Assembly (NCBI GenBank): GCA_026225945.1 | Contig: JAMJFZ010003581.1 | Location: forward strand, 12,567,501 to 12,631,500 | Source of the DNA: Cricetomys ansorgei | Taxonomy: Eukaryota; Chordata; Mammalia; Rodentia; Nesomyidae | Direction: 5' to 3' | DNA length: 64,000 bases | Shown here: positions 21,081-32,036 of the stretch, one piece after another | Layout: each line of letters starts with the position of its first letter | Numbering within the stretch: the stretch's first letter is position 1 | Made by a program: the position numbers and the translations under genes | The notes under the pieces: generated by a model | Databases searched by the model: none | What the model saw: the letters and a program-made list of their open reading frames with translations, nothing else | Told to the model about the DNA's origin: nothing

Positions 21081-21845
21081 TCTGGGTGAATCGTGTGTAC
21101 ATCTGCTTCTACAATAACACACACCCCACTCCAGACCTGGCCACAGGTCCATATGATCTGCCTAATTCCTCAGTCAAAGCTTGCAGATGACTCAAGGCTG
21201 TGTCAAGTTCACAATAAACAACCAGGACAATCTACACATATGTATATGTACAAATCTCTGAGAAAAGATTTTTTCAAGCAAATGAAATAGTAGTAAAAAA
21301 AAATAAAATAGATGTTTTATAAATAAAAATGATTTTGTTACACACTAGGCATTTATCCAATGTGCTTGTTTGTGTACATATATGTGTATATGTAATAGTC
21401 ATATTTTAATTTACTTTTCACACAAATCCTAATGAGCAAAGTTTCAATGTTGAGTGCTAACTCTTCCAAGGTCAAAACAAAGGCTGTTTTGGAATCTGAC
21501 CCCTGCTTTCCACAAGGACCCCTTCTGGAGAGACAGGAGGACCATCTCTCTCTTTCTGGCAGAGAAGGCAAGTAGAAGGCAGAGCTCACTTGGAAACTCT
21601 CATTTGTGCCACCTGTTTAATAAATCTAGACAGTGTAGGAGAATGTTCTTGGTTTCAGATATGAACCAGCCGTGCTGGTTCACAATAATTCCCATCACTT
21701 TATCAAACATGCATGATAAAATTTCAAGGGAATCACTAACAGAATAGAGTGTGTAACTTCCGAACTGGTAAAAAGGGAACTATTAAATGTAGAGAAATAT
21801 TCATTCTTTTGATCCAGCAGCATGGCTGCTCTAGGATAGAAAGAA
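21081..21845. other. Sequence between the two LTR-like copies
   Basis: 765 bp with no primer-binding site or retroviral frame that I can see next to copy A. gctgtgtcaagttcacaataaacaacc near 21200 could be a scrap of the tgtgctggctag LTR class in reverse. The remainder is unassigned and AT-rich. Confidence 0.35.
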
Positions 21846-22562
21846 TGTTAGTATACACCTCTAATGCCAGTATTCAGAAGGCAGTGATAGCGCACGCCTT
21901 TAATCACTAAGACAGAAGCAAGTAGAAGAGACAGGAAGCAGAACTCAGAAGGAGTCAGTGTCAGACAGGAAGTGACATCTGAGATGAATCAGAATGAAGA
22001 GAAGGCAAAGATACGATCCAGAGGAAGAGTTGGCAGAGTGAGGACATGCCTAACTCTCATGACATAAAAGAGACTCTTAGCACAAGGAGACACAGTGGCA
22101 GTCTGAAGCAGGTAGTCTAAGACAGAGACACAGAGGCAGTTCAGCAGAAGAAGTCAGTATCAGATGGGAAGAATTTGAAGCCCAGCAGAGCAGTTCAGTC
22201 TGAGGCAGTCAGAGTCAGCCAGAGTCAGAAGAGTTCAGTCGGAAACAGTCAGCCAGAGTCAGAAGGTCAGTTTGAACCAGCATTTTGGATAAGAGTTTGA
22301 GGCAGCACAGCAAATTAATTGAATCAGCCAACCAGAAGAGTCAGTTAGTTCAGTACAGTTCTGAGTTCAGAAGGAGCTAGTCAGAGTGAACCAGTCAGCA
22401 GTAATTCTTGGAGGTTGAAACTTTATCGTGTGAAGGTTGAAGCCTGATAGGTCTGAGATAGCATGCTGAAAATTCAGATTATACAGAAGCTAAAACCCTC
22501 TAAGGACCAGGGATTGAATTAGCCAGAAAATAAATGCCTTTTGCCCTGTATCAATGTCTACA
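21846..22562 (+). mobile_element. Unnamed LTR-like repeat, copy B
   Basis: Begins about tgttagtatacacctctaatgcc, ends caatgtctaca. Contains cacgcctttaatcac, a B1-like phrase at the same place as copy A, then acatctgagatgaatcagaatg, agaggaagagttggcag, gaggacatgcctaactctcatg, several short cagtcagagtcagcc repeats, ggagctagtcagag, and ataaatgccttttgccctg. Length 717 bp, same orientation as copy A. Confidence 0.5.
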
Positions 22563-22869
22563 ATTAAACTTCAAACAGAAAACATGAAACCTACTTTCTA
22601 AAGGCAAGGGAGGGAAAGTATACAAAAAGGATGGTAGGTTTGAGCTCAAACATATTAGTAACTATAATAAGAATATTTGGGCAACGTTTTAAAGTTAAAT
22701 TGGAGATTTTCCAATTCAGTTTTTAAAATTCAGAAATACTTATTAAACAATACCTAAAATGTGGTAATATAGAAAGTCTGAGACTAAAGGGGTAGAAATA
22801 AATTAAATGGAGATTGGTATAACTGTAATCATAGCAAGATGTTGCAGCAAAAAGCATAAGAAATTATCA

Positions 22870-23270
22870 CAAAGTCAGGCTTAAAAAATGAGAATTTATT
22901 ACCTCACAATGGACGTAGGTTAAGTCTAGCATTCCACACCTGCCTCTGTGATCAGTGTCCCATGTGATCAGATGCCCCATGGCATCAAGGTTATGGGGGC
23001 AGTGATGGCGGTCACTCTACTCACATGGAGGCATGACTGGGGACAGATTGGCTTTGGCGCCACTGGATTGCTGGAACAATATCTTTCTGCTATGGGTCTG
23101 TGTTGTCCCTTTTCTTGCTAGCTGCTAACCAAGGACACTCTCAGGTTAGCTCTGTGGTCCCTTCAATCTGAGAAGAGAGTGCCTCTGTACACCAGTTCTC
23201 TCTTCCTTCTCTGCTGCTCTTTGACTTTTGCTTCTCATCAAAGCCAGACTCTCTGCTTTAAATAGGCTTT
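22870..23270 (-). mobile_element. Possible old MaLR (MLT1-like) fragment, antisense
   Basis: gagaatttattacctcacaatgg, catcaaggttatgggggc and catggaggcatgactggggac loosely follow the reverse complement of an MLT1-class LTR. The match is weak. Confidence 0.3.
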
Positions 23271-23534
23271 AAACATTAGGACAGCAAAGATCCTCTCCCT
23301 TTCTCAAGATCATTTGTGATACCACATAGGCTTGAGTTAAATCTAGTAAATTCACTCTCCCATTGTATAGAGTATACACAGGGAAGGGAGAGAAAATCTT
23401 GGAGCAGTCATATTTAGAATTCTGCCTACTGAAAAGGACACCATAGGCATTGGGTTCACTGAAAAGGATAATAAGAAAAATGGACTGTTCAAAGAGAGAG
23501 ATAAAGGTATGGAATAGAGGAAACACAGACCATT

Positions 23535-23573
23535 CTTTTAAGATTGACTTATTTATTATATGTATGTGTGCCT
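23535..23573 (-). mobile_element. B3 SINE tail, left piece of a split element
   Basis: cttttaagattgacttatttattatatg and tatgtgtgcct are the reversed 3' tail of a B3 whose body lies at 24.30-24.48 kb. The palindromic element separates the two. Confidence 0.65.
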
Positions 23574-24298
23574 ATGTTGTGGAAGCTTATTTTCAGTTAT
23601 GTATAAAATAATTGCTTGTGCACTGTTGGAAAAAGAGCTGCCTAGGCTTTGGCATTTTATATTGTCTGCAAGAGTTGGATTTATGTGGGGGATGTTTGAT
23701 TACTCATGATCTGTACACGCTATCAGTAAAACACCTGAGCTCAGGCACTTGGGATTCTGTTGTCCAGTATGGTACCTACCATAATGGTAGTTCTCTTTGC
23801 TGATGTCTGGAAGGGTTTGCATGTAAACAAACAAACATACAAAACAGACAAAAAACAAACCAACAAAACGGACTCTGCAAGTTCTGGAGTCTCTTTTCCT
23901 TTTTTCCTTGTGTCTACGTTGGATTAGCTGACATGATGTCATGTCCCCTGTTGCAGGCACCACTTCTTACTACAAGTATGCCATGGTATGGCCCACCAAG
24001 AAAGACACAGAGACAAACATAGGTGCAAACCTGTCAGACCTCAGCAGAGGGAACCACCATAATGGCAGGTGCCATACTGGACAATGTAACCCTGAGTGTC
24101 CCAAATTGGGTGTTTTTATTGATCCAGAACTTTTCAGATGTACTACTGATAGCACATGCAGATCATGAGCAATCAAACAGCCCCTACCTAAATCCAAAAG
24201 CTGCAGACAATGTAAAATGCCAAGCCCTAGATAGTACTTTTCCCAACAGTGCATAAGACAATTAACTTATACAAAGTAAAAATAAGCTTCCACCACAA
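23574..24298. mobile_element. Palindromic (inverted-repeat) element, about 0.72 kb
   Basis: The left arm starts atgttgtggaagcttatttt. The right arm ends aaaataagcttccaccacaa, its near reverse complement. The arms also pair inside: right-arm ccatactggacaatg, cagatcatgagcaatcaaac and cagacaatgtaaaatgcca have reverse-complement partners in the left arm, and weaker similarity runs to a centre near 23940. The left arm has an extra caaacaaac-rich insertion near 23835. A gcct on both sides (23570-23573, 24299-24302) may be a 4-bp target duplication. It is either two copies of one LTR family joined head-out, or a foldback element with very long terminal inverted repeats. Confidence 0.7.
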
Positions 24299-24482
24299 GC
24301 CTGCATGATTTTGTGTACACTATGTGTGTACAGCCACCTGTGGAGCTGAGAGGGCCTCAGATCTCCTGGAACTAGAGTTACAGACAGTTGTGGGCACCTG
24401 AAATGAGTGCGGAGGACCAAACCCCAGGTCCTCAGCAGAAGCAGTCAGAACTCTTAATTGCTGATCCATTTCTCCAACCCCC
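24299..24482 (-). mobile_element. B3 SINE, antisense, right piece of a split element
   Basis: gcctgcatgattttgtgtac, cctggaactagagttacagacagttgtggg, ccaggtcctcagcagaagc, gctgatccatttctccaacccc: reversed B3 body and tRNA-like head. Confidence 0.8.
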
Positions 24483-24839
24483 CCAGATTTTATTTTCAAA
24501 AGAACATGTTGTGACAAAATTTAGCGTAAATTTAAATCTTAAGTCAGATCAGTTATTGGCTGGATATTCCCACAAGCTTTGCCATTTGCCCTAGCATATC
24601 TTGCAGGTGCATTACCATTACAGTTAAAGAATTTGATCCTGGCTTGGCAATTACATTTATTGGTGAAGGCTCTGTGTAGGCACCAGCTCAACATCTCCAT
24701 GTTCAATGAGTTATGTAGGTATTGCCTTTAACAAAAGGGCTTTGTTGTTATTGTGGAAAGCAAGCTATAGTCTTGGCTATAGATCTATCAGGGTAGATCT
24801 CACGTTCAGGAGTAATTGATCAACAAATAACAGACTCCA

Positions 24840-25108
24840 GAGTTTTCTGTGTGTTTTTATTTAGTTACAATTTTTTTTGTTTGTTTGATATTAATGTATT
24901 TTGTTTTGTAGGGTTTTTGTGTGTGTGTGGGGGGAGAGTTGCTGTTATATTGGGTTTGGGTTTGTTTTTTAAGAAAGAACTTAAAGTTGGGTGGATAGGA
25001 AGGAGGAGAGGATCTGCAAGGACTTGGGGGAGGGGAAGAGTATGATCAAAATATATTTAAATTTAAAAATTGTTTTAAATAATAAAAATAAAAATGTTGA
25101 AGAGAAAG
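24840..25108 (+). mobile_element. L1 3' end (Lx-type)
   Basis: Ends with aaagttgggtggataggaagg, ggatctgcaaggacttggggg, agagtatgatcaaaatatat and an A/T-rich tail, the typical terminal part of a rodent L1 3' UTR. The left boundary is uncertain; the TG/G-rich patch at 24917-24937 is probably inside it. Confidence 0.6.
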
Positions 25109-25111
25109 GAT

Positions 25112-25372
25112 TAGAAGGATTAGGTGGTAATGGCCCTGTTGGGGGTAGTTGTAGACTTGTTGGAGGAAGTGTGTCCCTGGGGGTGGGCTTTGAGGTTTCA
25201 AAAGCCCAAGCCAAACCCAGTGCTGGGCTCCTTCTCTCAGCCTGCAGATCAGGATGTAGCTCTCAACTATTGCTCCAGTATCATGCCTGGGGCCATGCTT
25301 CCCATCATAATGATAATTGGACTAATCCTCTGAAACTGTAAGCAAGCCCCCAATTAAATGCTTGCTTTTATA
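25112..25372 (+). mobile_element. MT-class MaLR LTR, truncated
   Basis: ggattaggtggtaatggccctg, gacttgttggaggaagtgtgtc, gggggtgggctttgagg, cagatcaggatgtagctctc, cccatcataatgataattggac, ctctgaaactgtaagcaagcccc, aattaaatgcttgc: a sense MT LTR lacking both extreme ends. Confidence 0.85.
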
Positions 25373-25751
25373 TAAAAAAAAATTAAACTTTAGATTGAAT
25401 GTGAGAATTTCCTAGATAGGTGTCAAATTCTACGGTTCAATTTTTTTTCCCCACAATACTGGAAACATAATTGTCCTTTCAGTGGCACCAAGGGGTTGAG
25501 TCTTTGAAGGGTCTTTAGGTCAGAAGGGTTCTAGAGGGCTTCATGACTGAACAAATACAACTGTAGAGAGGAAGGGATTTTTTTTTTTTATCAATTTACA
25601 CCTTTTCAGTCTTATGTGACAGGATGGCAAAGCAAGATACTGTTTGCTAGACGTAGCCTTTCTCAGTCTCTGCTAGGTTTCTATTTTTAATAAATTTGCT
25701 AGTATGTGGTATTCTGATTCAATAGCACAGATTTCATTATACTTCGAAGGC
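25373..25751. other. Unassigned AT-rich sequence
   Basis: Short T runs near 25440 and 25580. No repeat is recognised. Confidence 0.35.
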
Positions 25752-25977
25752 TTTTAAAAGTATTTCATTTTTAATTGTGTCTGCGTGTATGTGTTTATCC
25801 GAGTATGCTCACGTGCAAGAGAGTCCACGAGGCCTTAGATGTTAGACAAAGGTGTCAGGTCTCCTGGTGCTGAAGTCATAGGCAGATGTGAACTGCCCAG
25901 CATGGGTGGTAGGAAAGAAACTGGGGTCTTCTGGAAGAGCCATATACATTCTTAGCTGCTGAGACGGCTCCAGCCCC
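25752..25977 (-). mobile_element. B3 SINE, antisense
   Basis: ttttaaaagtatttcatttttaattg tail, then gtctcctggtgctgaagtc, aactggggtcttctggaagagcc, gctgctgagacggctccagcccc head. Middle diverged. Confidence 0.75.
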
Positions 25978-26291
25978 AAAATTTATTTAAAAGACCAACA
26001 AAAGTTGTGTTTCTTTATAAACTCTAAAACTACTTTTTACAAGAAAGACCAGCCCAAACTTTTAAAGTACACTCTGCAAGACTTTAAAAAGAACAAAACA
26101 AATCATTACAAATTTGCACAAAAGTTTTCAGACGACTTAACAAGAGTTCAGACTTCCCAATTCAATTTATGAATAGGGTAAACTTTAATAATAAAGCCAG
26201 GCCAATGAGGATATCATTGGAAAATTACTCTTTCATATGAACACAGCTACAAATTTTTGAAACAATATGAGGACAAAATTACTCAAGAAGC

Positions 26292-26363
26292 ATATAAAAT
26301 TCACGCGAGAGTGCATGCCCAACACTTGGAAGACAGAGACCCTGTCCCAAAAAAAAAAAAAAA
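26292..26363 (+). mobile_element. Degenerate, internally deleted B1
   Basis: gcatgcccaacacttggaagacagag joins directly to accctgtcccaaaaaaa, so the middle of the B1 is missing. A 15-base A tail follows. Confidence 0.5.
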
Positions 26364-26385
26364 CAGAGGCATTGGAAAGAAATAC

Positions 26386-26495
26386 GTCCTGCTCACTTCA
26401 GCAGCACTCAGACTAAGATGAGAACAATGCAGCGAGGATTAATGTGGCGCCTGTGCAAGGTGACATGCAAATTCCTGAAACACTCGATATTTTTT
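26386..26495 (+). pseudogene. U6 snRNA retropseudogene
   Basis: About 110 bp collinear with the spliceosomal U6 snRNA: a degenerate gctcacttcagcagcac 5' stem-loop, a gatgagaacaatgcag segment where U6 has the ACAGAGA region, gattaatgtggcgcctgtgcaagg, tgacatgcaaattcctgaaac and a terminal T run. Many substitutions include the ACAGAGA box (here atgcagcgagg), so it cannot be functional. It is full length and followed by an A run, as expected for an L1-mobilised U6 copy. No proximal-sequence-element-type promoter is evident upstream, where a degenerate B1 lies instead. Confidence 0.9.
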
Positions 26496-27222
26496 AAAAA
26501 AAGATACCATGACAAAGTTGGATTTATTGCTTCTATAAGGATGGTGTAGTGTTGGGGAAAAGATCTAAAAGTTATCCTACTAGAAGATTCAATTAAAAAT
26601 CTGATTTTTTTTTTTTGATCCATGCAAAACAGGCATCTAAAGGAGAGAGCTATGCCGTCACTGAATCTGATGTCATAAAATAAAATAAAATGAAACAGAT
26701 GTTTGCCGTAATCTGCAGATATATAACCTTATATATGCCACGTGATGACTATATCATATGTATGTAACATAGATATATATATCATGCTAGTGTGTGCATG
26801 AATATGCTATGTCTATATTTACATATGCATTGTTTATATTAGATAAATGACAGAAAGAAAATATCAGAATGTTTATAGTTTTTGGTCAGGTGATGATTTG
26901 ATAATTTTTGCTGCTTTATTTTTACTTTTTCATTATTTTACTAAGTTTCTGTGGTGTTTGTGCTTTGGGTAATGATAAGAATCATTATTAACTGAAATCC
27001 ATGAGTGGAGACAGCCTTCTGCAATTTCTTTTGAGAACAGGACTTCTGAACATAATGCAGATAATGAGGTGGAGATGACAGGGCTTGTCACAGTTTTGCA
27101 TATTCATTCTATAACAAAGTCTAAAATCCCCCAGAAAAAAAAGGTAACATAAACTTTAGCACCTACAAGTTTTAGCAGATACCGTTCTCAAAGCTGAGAA
27201 TCTTCCTCAAAGGTCAGGACAA
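26496..27222. other. AT-rich unassigned sequence
   Basis: Contains aaaataaaataaaatg near 26678 and tatatatat patches near 26770. No exon or named repeat. Confidence 0.4.
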
Positions 27223-27361
27223 GCCTGATATAGTGGTGTATGCCTTTAATCCCCTACTCCAGAAGCAGAGGCAGATGGATCTCTGTGAATTCAAGGCCAA
27301 CCTGGTCTACAGAATGAGTTCCAGGACAGCCATGGCTATTTATGAGAGCCTACCTCAAAAG

Positions 27362-27362
<1 letters not shown>
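27223..27362 (+). mobile_element. B1 SINE
   Basis: gcctgatatagtggtgtatgcc, ctccagaagcagaggcag, gatctctgtgaattcaagg, caacctggtctacagaatg, gttccaggacagccatgg. Runs straight into a CA tract. Confidence 0.9.

Positions 27363-27405
<43 letters not shown>
27363..27405. repeat. (CA)n microsatellite at a B1 tail
   Basis: About 21 CA units replacing the usual A tail of the B1. Confidence 0.95.
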
Positions 27406-27406
<1 letters not shown>

Positions 27407-28781
27407 CAAAGGGGGCTTGGAGACAAGAAAAGGATGCCAACTGCTGAACTTTCACTTTTATTCAAGACTGAGTTTTAATCGCTAGCTGTCTAATAAGGTA
27501 AGAAATGCATGGAAAGACACAAGACAGAAGGAAAAATCAAAAGTATGACTTCTCAAAAAAGTGTGGCTTTCAACACGCAAGAATCTTTCCCGTTATCATT
27601 ACCTACTAGAAATAGGTTAGCAACAAGGATAGACATGAGTCCCTTTTAGAAATAAAATCCCTATCACAAACTTTGCAAATACAAATCCCTATAAAGATCA
27701 TATGGAATGGAAAAGAAGCTTAAAATAAATGTGGAGAACCTGTTTCTGATCTCAGACTACGAAAGTCTTAAGAAAAATGAAAAACCATCTCATAAGAAAA
27801 AGTAGACAAACTACCATAAAAATAAGACTAATAGTTTAGGAGTCAGTATAAGAAAATGAAAAGGTTAAAAAAATTGACATAAGATTAACAAATAATAAAT
27901 AGATTTTCCAAATCACTAAGAAGAGAATTAAAAAACTCACTACATTTAAAAGTAGGGAGAAGCTGTAATCAGAAAGGGAATGTCTAAAACTAGGACGTCT
28001 TGGGTCAAGAAATCAGGATCAGCCTCACAAACTGGGATTCCTTGTGGGAGAATTACTGGGGAACACTCTCAGACAAAAACACGAAATGACAGGAAGTGAA
28101 AGGAATGCAACTGAATGGGGGTGGCCTTTTCTTTTCCCATAATATATAAATGTCAAGACTTGTCACAAAGACCAAGGAGCCCTAATAATGAGAAATAAGA
28201 TTAATAAACGTTAACTAAAAGGAGAATGGGCCTCTAGGATCTCTTTGGAGAACAGTACATATCTGGACGTGGTCACAGGAAAGGTAATAGAGACTAAGGG
28301 CTGAACAAGGAAGTTTGATCCATCAAGGCAAAGTTTGCTTAGAGCCCTCCATGTCTCTGCAAACATAGCTCAGTCACCCTTCTACAATATAAACCTGGCA
28401 GCTCATTTTCAGAATACACGAACCCTTAAGACCAGCATAGGCCCAGCTATGGATACTCAGGAGATGCCGGGCCCTACTGGTAGCCTATTAAGTTAGTTCT
28501 CCACCTAAATTCTGCTAGTCTAGCCACCCCAACGAGAACAACCAGAAGTTTACAGTTGAAGATCACTGACAGCCAAGCTTGCCTAATGAAAGGCAGACAT
28601 GACACAGCCGTGTGCTTGATACATTTTGAAATAAACAGGATGTAAAACAGAGATGAACCCAGGCAAATCTTTGTTGAGAAATGGACACATGTAAATATTG
28701 GAAGGTAAGATGTAGATGGACTAAGGAGGAGGACATAAGAAACTGTCCTGTGCTCCAAAACAAAACAAAAATAATAAAAAT
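27406..28781. other. Unassigned A-rich sequence
   Basis: 1.4 kb, strongly A-rich on the plus strand, especially 27700-27950. It could be a decayed LINE or ERV interior, but I cannot identify it. A 94-codon minus-strand frame at 28474-28758 has no known domain. Confidence 0.35.
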
Positions 28782-28922
28782 TGGCCAGTCATGGTGGCTC
28801 ACACCTTTAATCTCAATACTCAGCAGAGGCAGGTAGATCTTTGGGAATTCAAGGCCAGCCTGGTCTACATAGCAAGCTCCAGGTTAGGAAGGGCTGTGTA
28901 GTGAGACAGTGTCTCAAAAAAC
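28782..28922 (+). mobile_element. B1 SINE
   Basis: ggccagtcatggtggctcac, acctttaatctcaatactc, gaattcaaggccagcctgg, gagacagtgtctcaaaaaac. A (GA)n run follows. Confidence 0.9.
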
Positions 28923-28945
28923 AAAACAGAGAGAGAGAGAGAGAG

Positions 28946-29030
28946 ATTGGTAAGTGACTCAGACGCAGAATGCTTGCTCCGCATGCATGAAACCCTCGGT
29001 TTGATGCTCGGTACCCGTGAAATACAAAAA
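28946..29030 (+). mobile_element. ID SINE following the B1 tail
   Basis: ttggtaagtgactcagacgc, aatgcttgctccgcatgc, atgaaaccctcggtttgatgc, cggtacccgtgaaat. Directly downstream of the B1 and its (GA)n tail (28928-28946), in the same orientation. Confidence 0.7.
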
Positions 29031-29615
29031 AGGTAAAATTAGAAATAAAAGGATCATTATGTTATCTTAGAATACGCAAGACTGAGTACCTAGAGTTCTA
29101 GCCACAGCGTTACTAAAACTGAGAAGGGGAACTTCTTCTACAGAAGCCCTACAGTAGCACAGTTAGAGACTCCAGCTGTAATGGAGCCCATGCTGAAGAA
29201 CTTCCAGAAATCCTTATACTTAAGATTTCAGGATCTCATTTCCAAGCACCTCTCAGAATTGAACAATCAGTCAGCCATTTTGAAGGCATGGAATAAAAGT
29301 TATGACCAATGAGAATCTAAATAAGGTTTTGGCCTATTTTTTTTTTTTTTTTGTTTCCTGTCTTTATTTAGTGTTTCGGAGATTTTTTAAAAAATGGGAA
29401 ATTTGAGTACCTTCCAGATATTACTTCTGAAGAACTTATCATAGACATTAGCACATAAAGGCCTGGAAAAGTTCTGCAAAATAATAATAATGCTAATGAT
29501 AATAATAATAATAGTAATAATAATAATAAATACAAAGGAAACTTGTATAAGTCCACCATGACCTACTTTGGGAAGCCCTGAACCAAACCAACGAGGAGAG
29601 ACGTTATTGGAAGAC
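29031..29615. other. Unassigned sequence with (AAT)n
   Basis: A 15-base T run lies at 29338-29352 and an imperfect (AAT)n tract at 29477-29531. The rest is unassigned. Confidence 0.5.
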
Positions 29616-29990
29616 TGTGGTGGTTAGCTTTAACGGTGAATTTGACACAACCTAGAATCACCTGGGGAGAGTATCAGTGAGCGATTGTCTATATTGGGTT
29701 GGCCTATGGGAGTTAATTGGATTAGATTAATCGATGTGGAAAGACACTACCTGCTATGGGCAGCACTGTTCCCTAGTTAAGGGATCCTGCCCTATATGAG
29801 GGTAGATCACTTGAGCTGAACACAAGCAAGCGAATATCCATGCATTCATTTCTCTCTACTCATGACTGTGGATTAACTTCCCAGCAGCAGTGCAGTCTAA
29901 CCAAGAATCATGAGCTGAAATCAATCTTTTCTCCATTAAATTACATTTCATCGGGGTGTTTTAGCACACAATGACAGAAATAAACAAGAA
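29616..29990 (+). mobile_element. MaLR-like LTR, sense
   Basis: tgtggtggttagctttaacgg, gacacaacctagaatcacctgg, attgtctatattgggttgg, ggcagcactgttccctag, tgactgtggattaac and a degenerate attaaattacattt end signal. About 375 bp, a diverged LTR of the class with a gtcaacttgaca-like start. Confidence 0.55.
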
Positions 29991-30117
29991 CAAAGATTAA
30001 ACCCAAAGTTAGAGCACTCTGTAAATACACTAGATGCAAAACTATTGGCTCAAGATTTAAAAAAAAAAGGCCACAGATCTGTGCTCCTTCACCTATCTGC
30101 AATTAAAGGTCTTTGTT

Positions 30118-30246
30118 AGGTTGCTTGTCTGTCTGTCTGATTGATTAGTTGGTTTTGCTGGGCAAGGTCTGGATACATAGCCTCTCCAGGGATCCTCCTA
30201 TCTCAGGTTCCTAAGTAGTGGAATCGCATGCACACAGTACCATGCA
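30118..30246 (-). mobile_element. Degenerate B1, antisense
   Basis: gtctgtctgtctgattgatt T-rich start, gggcaaggtctggatacatagcc, gatcctcctatctcagg, gaatcgcatgcacac. Substantially decayed. Confidence 0.5.
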
Positions 30247-31575
30247 AACATTTCTGACACATTATGAATCTGTGCCTTTGCAAAAGTCTGTTGATGCGTA
30301 ATTGGCATTAGTACCATGTCAAATCATGGGGAGAGTTCTCTTCTACTTCCAGTTCATGTGCTTTTCTCATAGGAGCAAGCCATTCATGGACTTAACTGCC
30401 ATGGAACGTCCCTTTGCAACGTAACCACGAAGAAGGTAGAAGATTCGAGTCTAAAGTATAAGATGGATGGGTTAGCTGGTAAACAGGAAGGCTCACTGCT
30501 CACCCTGATGTCTGGCAGGATGCAGAGGGAGCCAAAGGTTTCAAATCAAATGGAGAGAGAAATAAGCGGAAGTAACAGCTCGGTTAGCAAACACCACAGA
30601 AGTGTGTCTACTTTCTGAAAGAGTTAACACTTTTCCCCGATTTAATACTTTATTCCTGGACTAATCAGAGGCAAGCAAGAATTAATTATAAATCTCTCTA
30701 GCTCTTTGCTGCATTGGAACACATTCTCTTGGATATCCCTTAAAGGGATGACTGTCTTTTCCATGTGTTCTGAAAGAACAGGGATAATAGAAAATGCCAT
30801 TTGCTACTCTATCCAGCAAGAAAAATTCTGGCCATAAAAATAGAGCCTTACTCTTATCTTACCATGGGGAGTGACAAACAGCAGGATACCATTGGGAGAG
30901 CAATTGGAAAATAATTACCAAAATTTCACAGGCATTTGCTCTATCAACTCCAAAGTTGTTCTGGTTAAAAACAAGAAAAGACACATGTATCAGGCTAGGG
31001 CTTCTTAAATGATTTCTACTCCAAGCCTCTTGGCTGAAAAGTTTTATATGACACTAAATAAGTAGGATATCACATAGGTATACACGTCAAACATTTGCTG
31101 ATAGTAAATCTAACAGAAACTTAATGTAAAATAGTTCTTTGGCAATACATATCACCATTACTAAGAAAGAAGGTGAATTTTCATACTAACGAGATGAATG
31201 TGTTTATTTTTACATAGAGAATTAAATCTCTGCTGAATGCTTGATACTGCAGGACAGAGAGAATATTCAACATGTTTCAGGGTTGATCAATATTTTAATT
31301 TTATAATCGTCAGTGCTCAGAACATCACCTCACATAAACACATAGTACAAATGACAGAAGTGTGTTCACAGCCATTTCACCGCTTACTGGGAAACCCGTC
31401 CTAATTCTGAGCCAAAATTCATTGAATAAATAGTCTTTATGAACCTCAAGTTATCAACTCAAGCAGCAATTTTTAAAATCAAATACCCTAGTACAATACT
31501 AACAAGATGTAATATAGTATTCTGTATTATAGTATTTATTACAGATATAATATAATGCTCTTATGTATACATACA
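30247..31575. other. Unassigned repeat-poor sequence
   Basis: 1.3 kb with no recognised repeat and no frame of 60 codons or more. Includes several AT-rich stretches around 31000-31300. Confidence 0.4.
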
Positions 31576-31583
31576 TGTGTGTG

Positions 31584-31616
<33 letters not shown>
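31576..31616. repeat. (TG)n microsatellite
   Basis: About 20 TG units with one CG interruption. A second TG tract begins 70 bp downstream as the tail of a B4A. Confidence 0.95.
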
Positions 31617-31682
31617 AATGATTTGATACTTGTAAAAAATGATGCTAGGAAAACACTAAGCCTTTGTTTTCTGTAATTAGAT

Positions 31683-31683
<1 letters not shown>

Positions 31684-31724
<41 letters not shown>

Positions 31725-32036
31725 CCACATGCACATACACATGCACCCAGTATGTGTATATGTGAGTGTACAGCATGTACATGTATGTAGTCACTAGATG
31801 TCAACTCTCATGTTTTCTCCATTCACTCTCTTACTTTCCGAGGCAGTCTGTCGCTCAACTATTTGGCTAGGCTGGATGCCAGTGAGACCCAGGGGTCCTC
31901 CTGCCCCTACCTCCAGACATGAGGATCACAGGCATGTATCACTGCACCTGGCCTTTTCCATGGATTCTGGAGATAGAACTCAGATCCTTATGCTTGTAAA
32001 GCAAGTACTTTGCTGAGTGAGCTATCTCCCCAGCCT
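31684..32036 (-). mobile_element. B4A SINE, antisense
   Basis: A (TG)n tail at 31685-31722, then a TG/CATG-rich zone, agtcactagatgtcaactc, gaggcagtctgtcgctcaac, ggctaggctggatgccagtgag, ggggtcctcctgcccctacc, gaactcagatccttatgc, gtaaagcaagtactttgctgag and tatctccccagcc. Complete. Confidence 0.85.
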
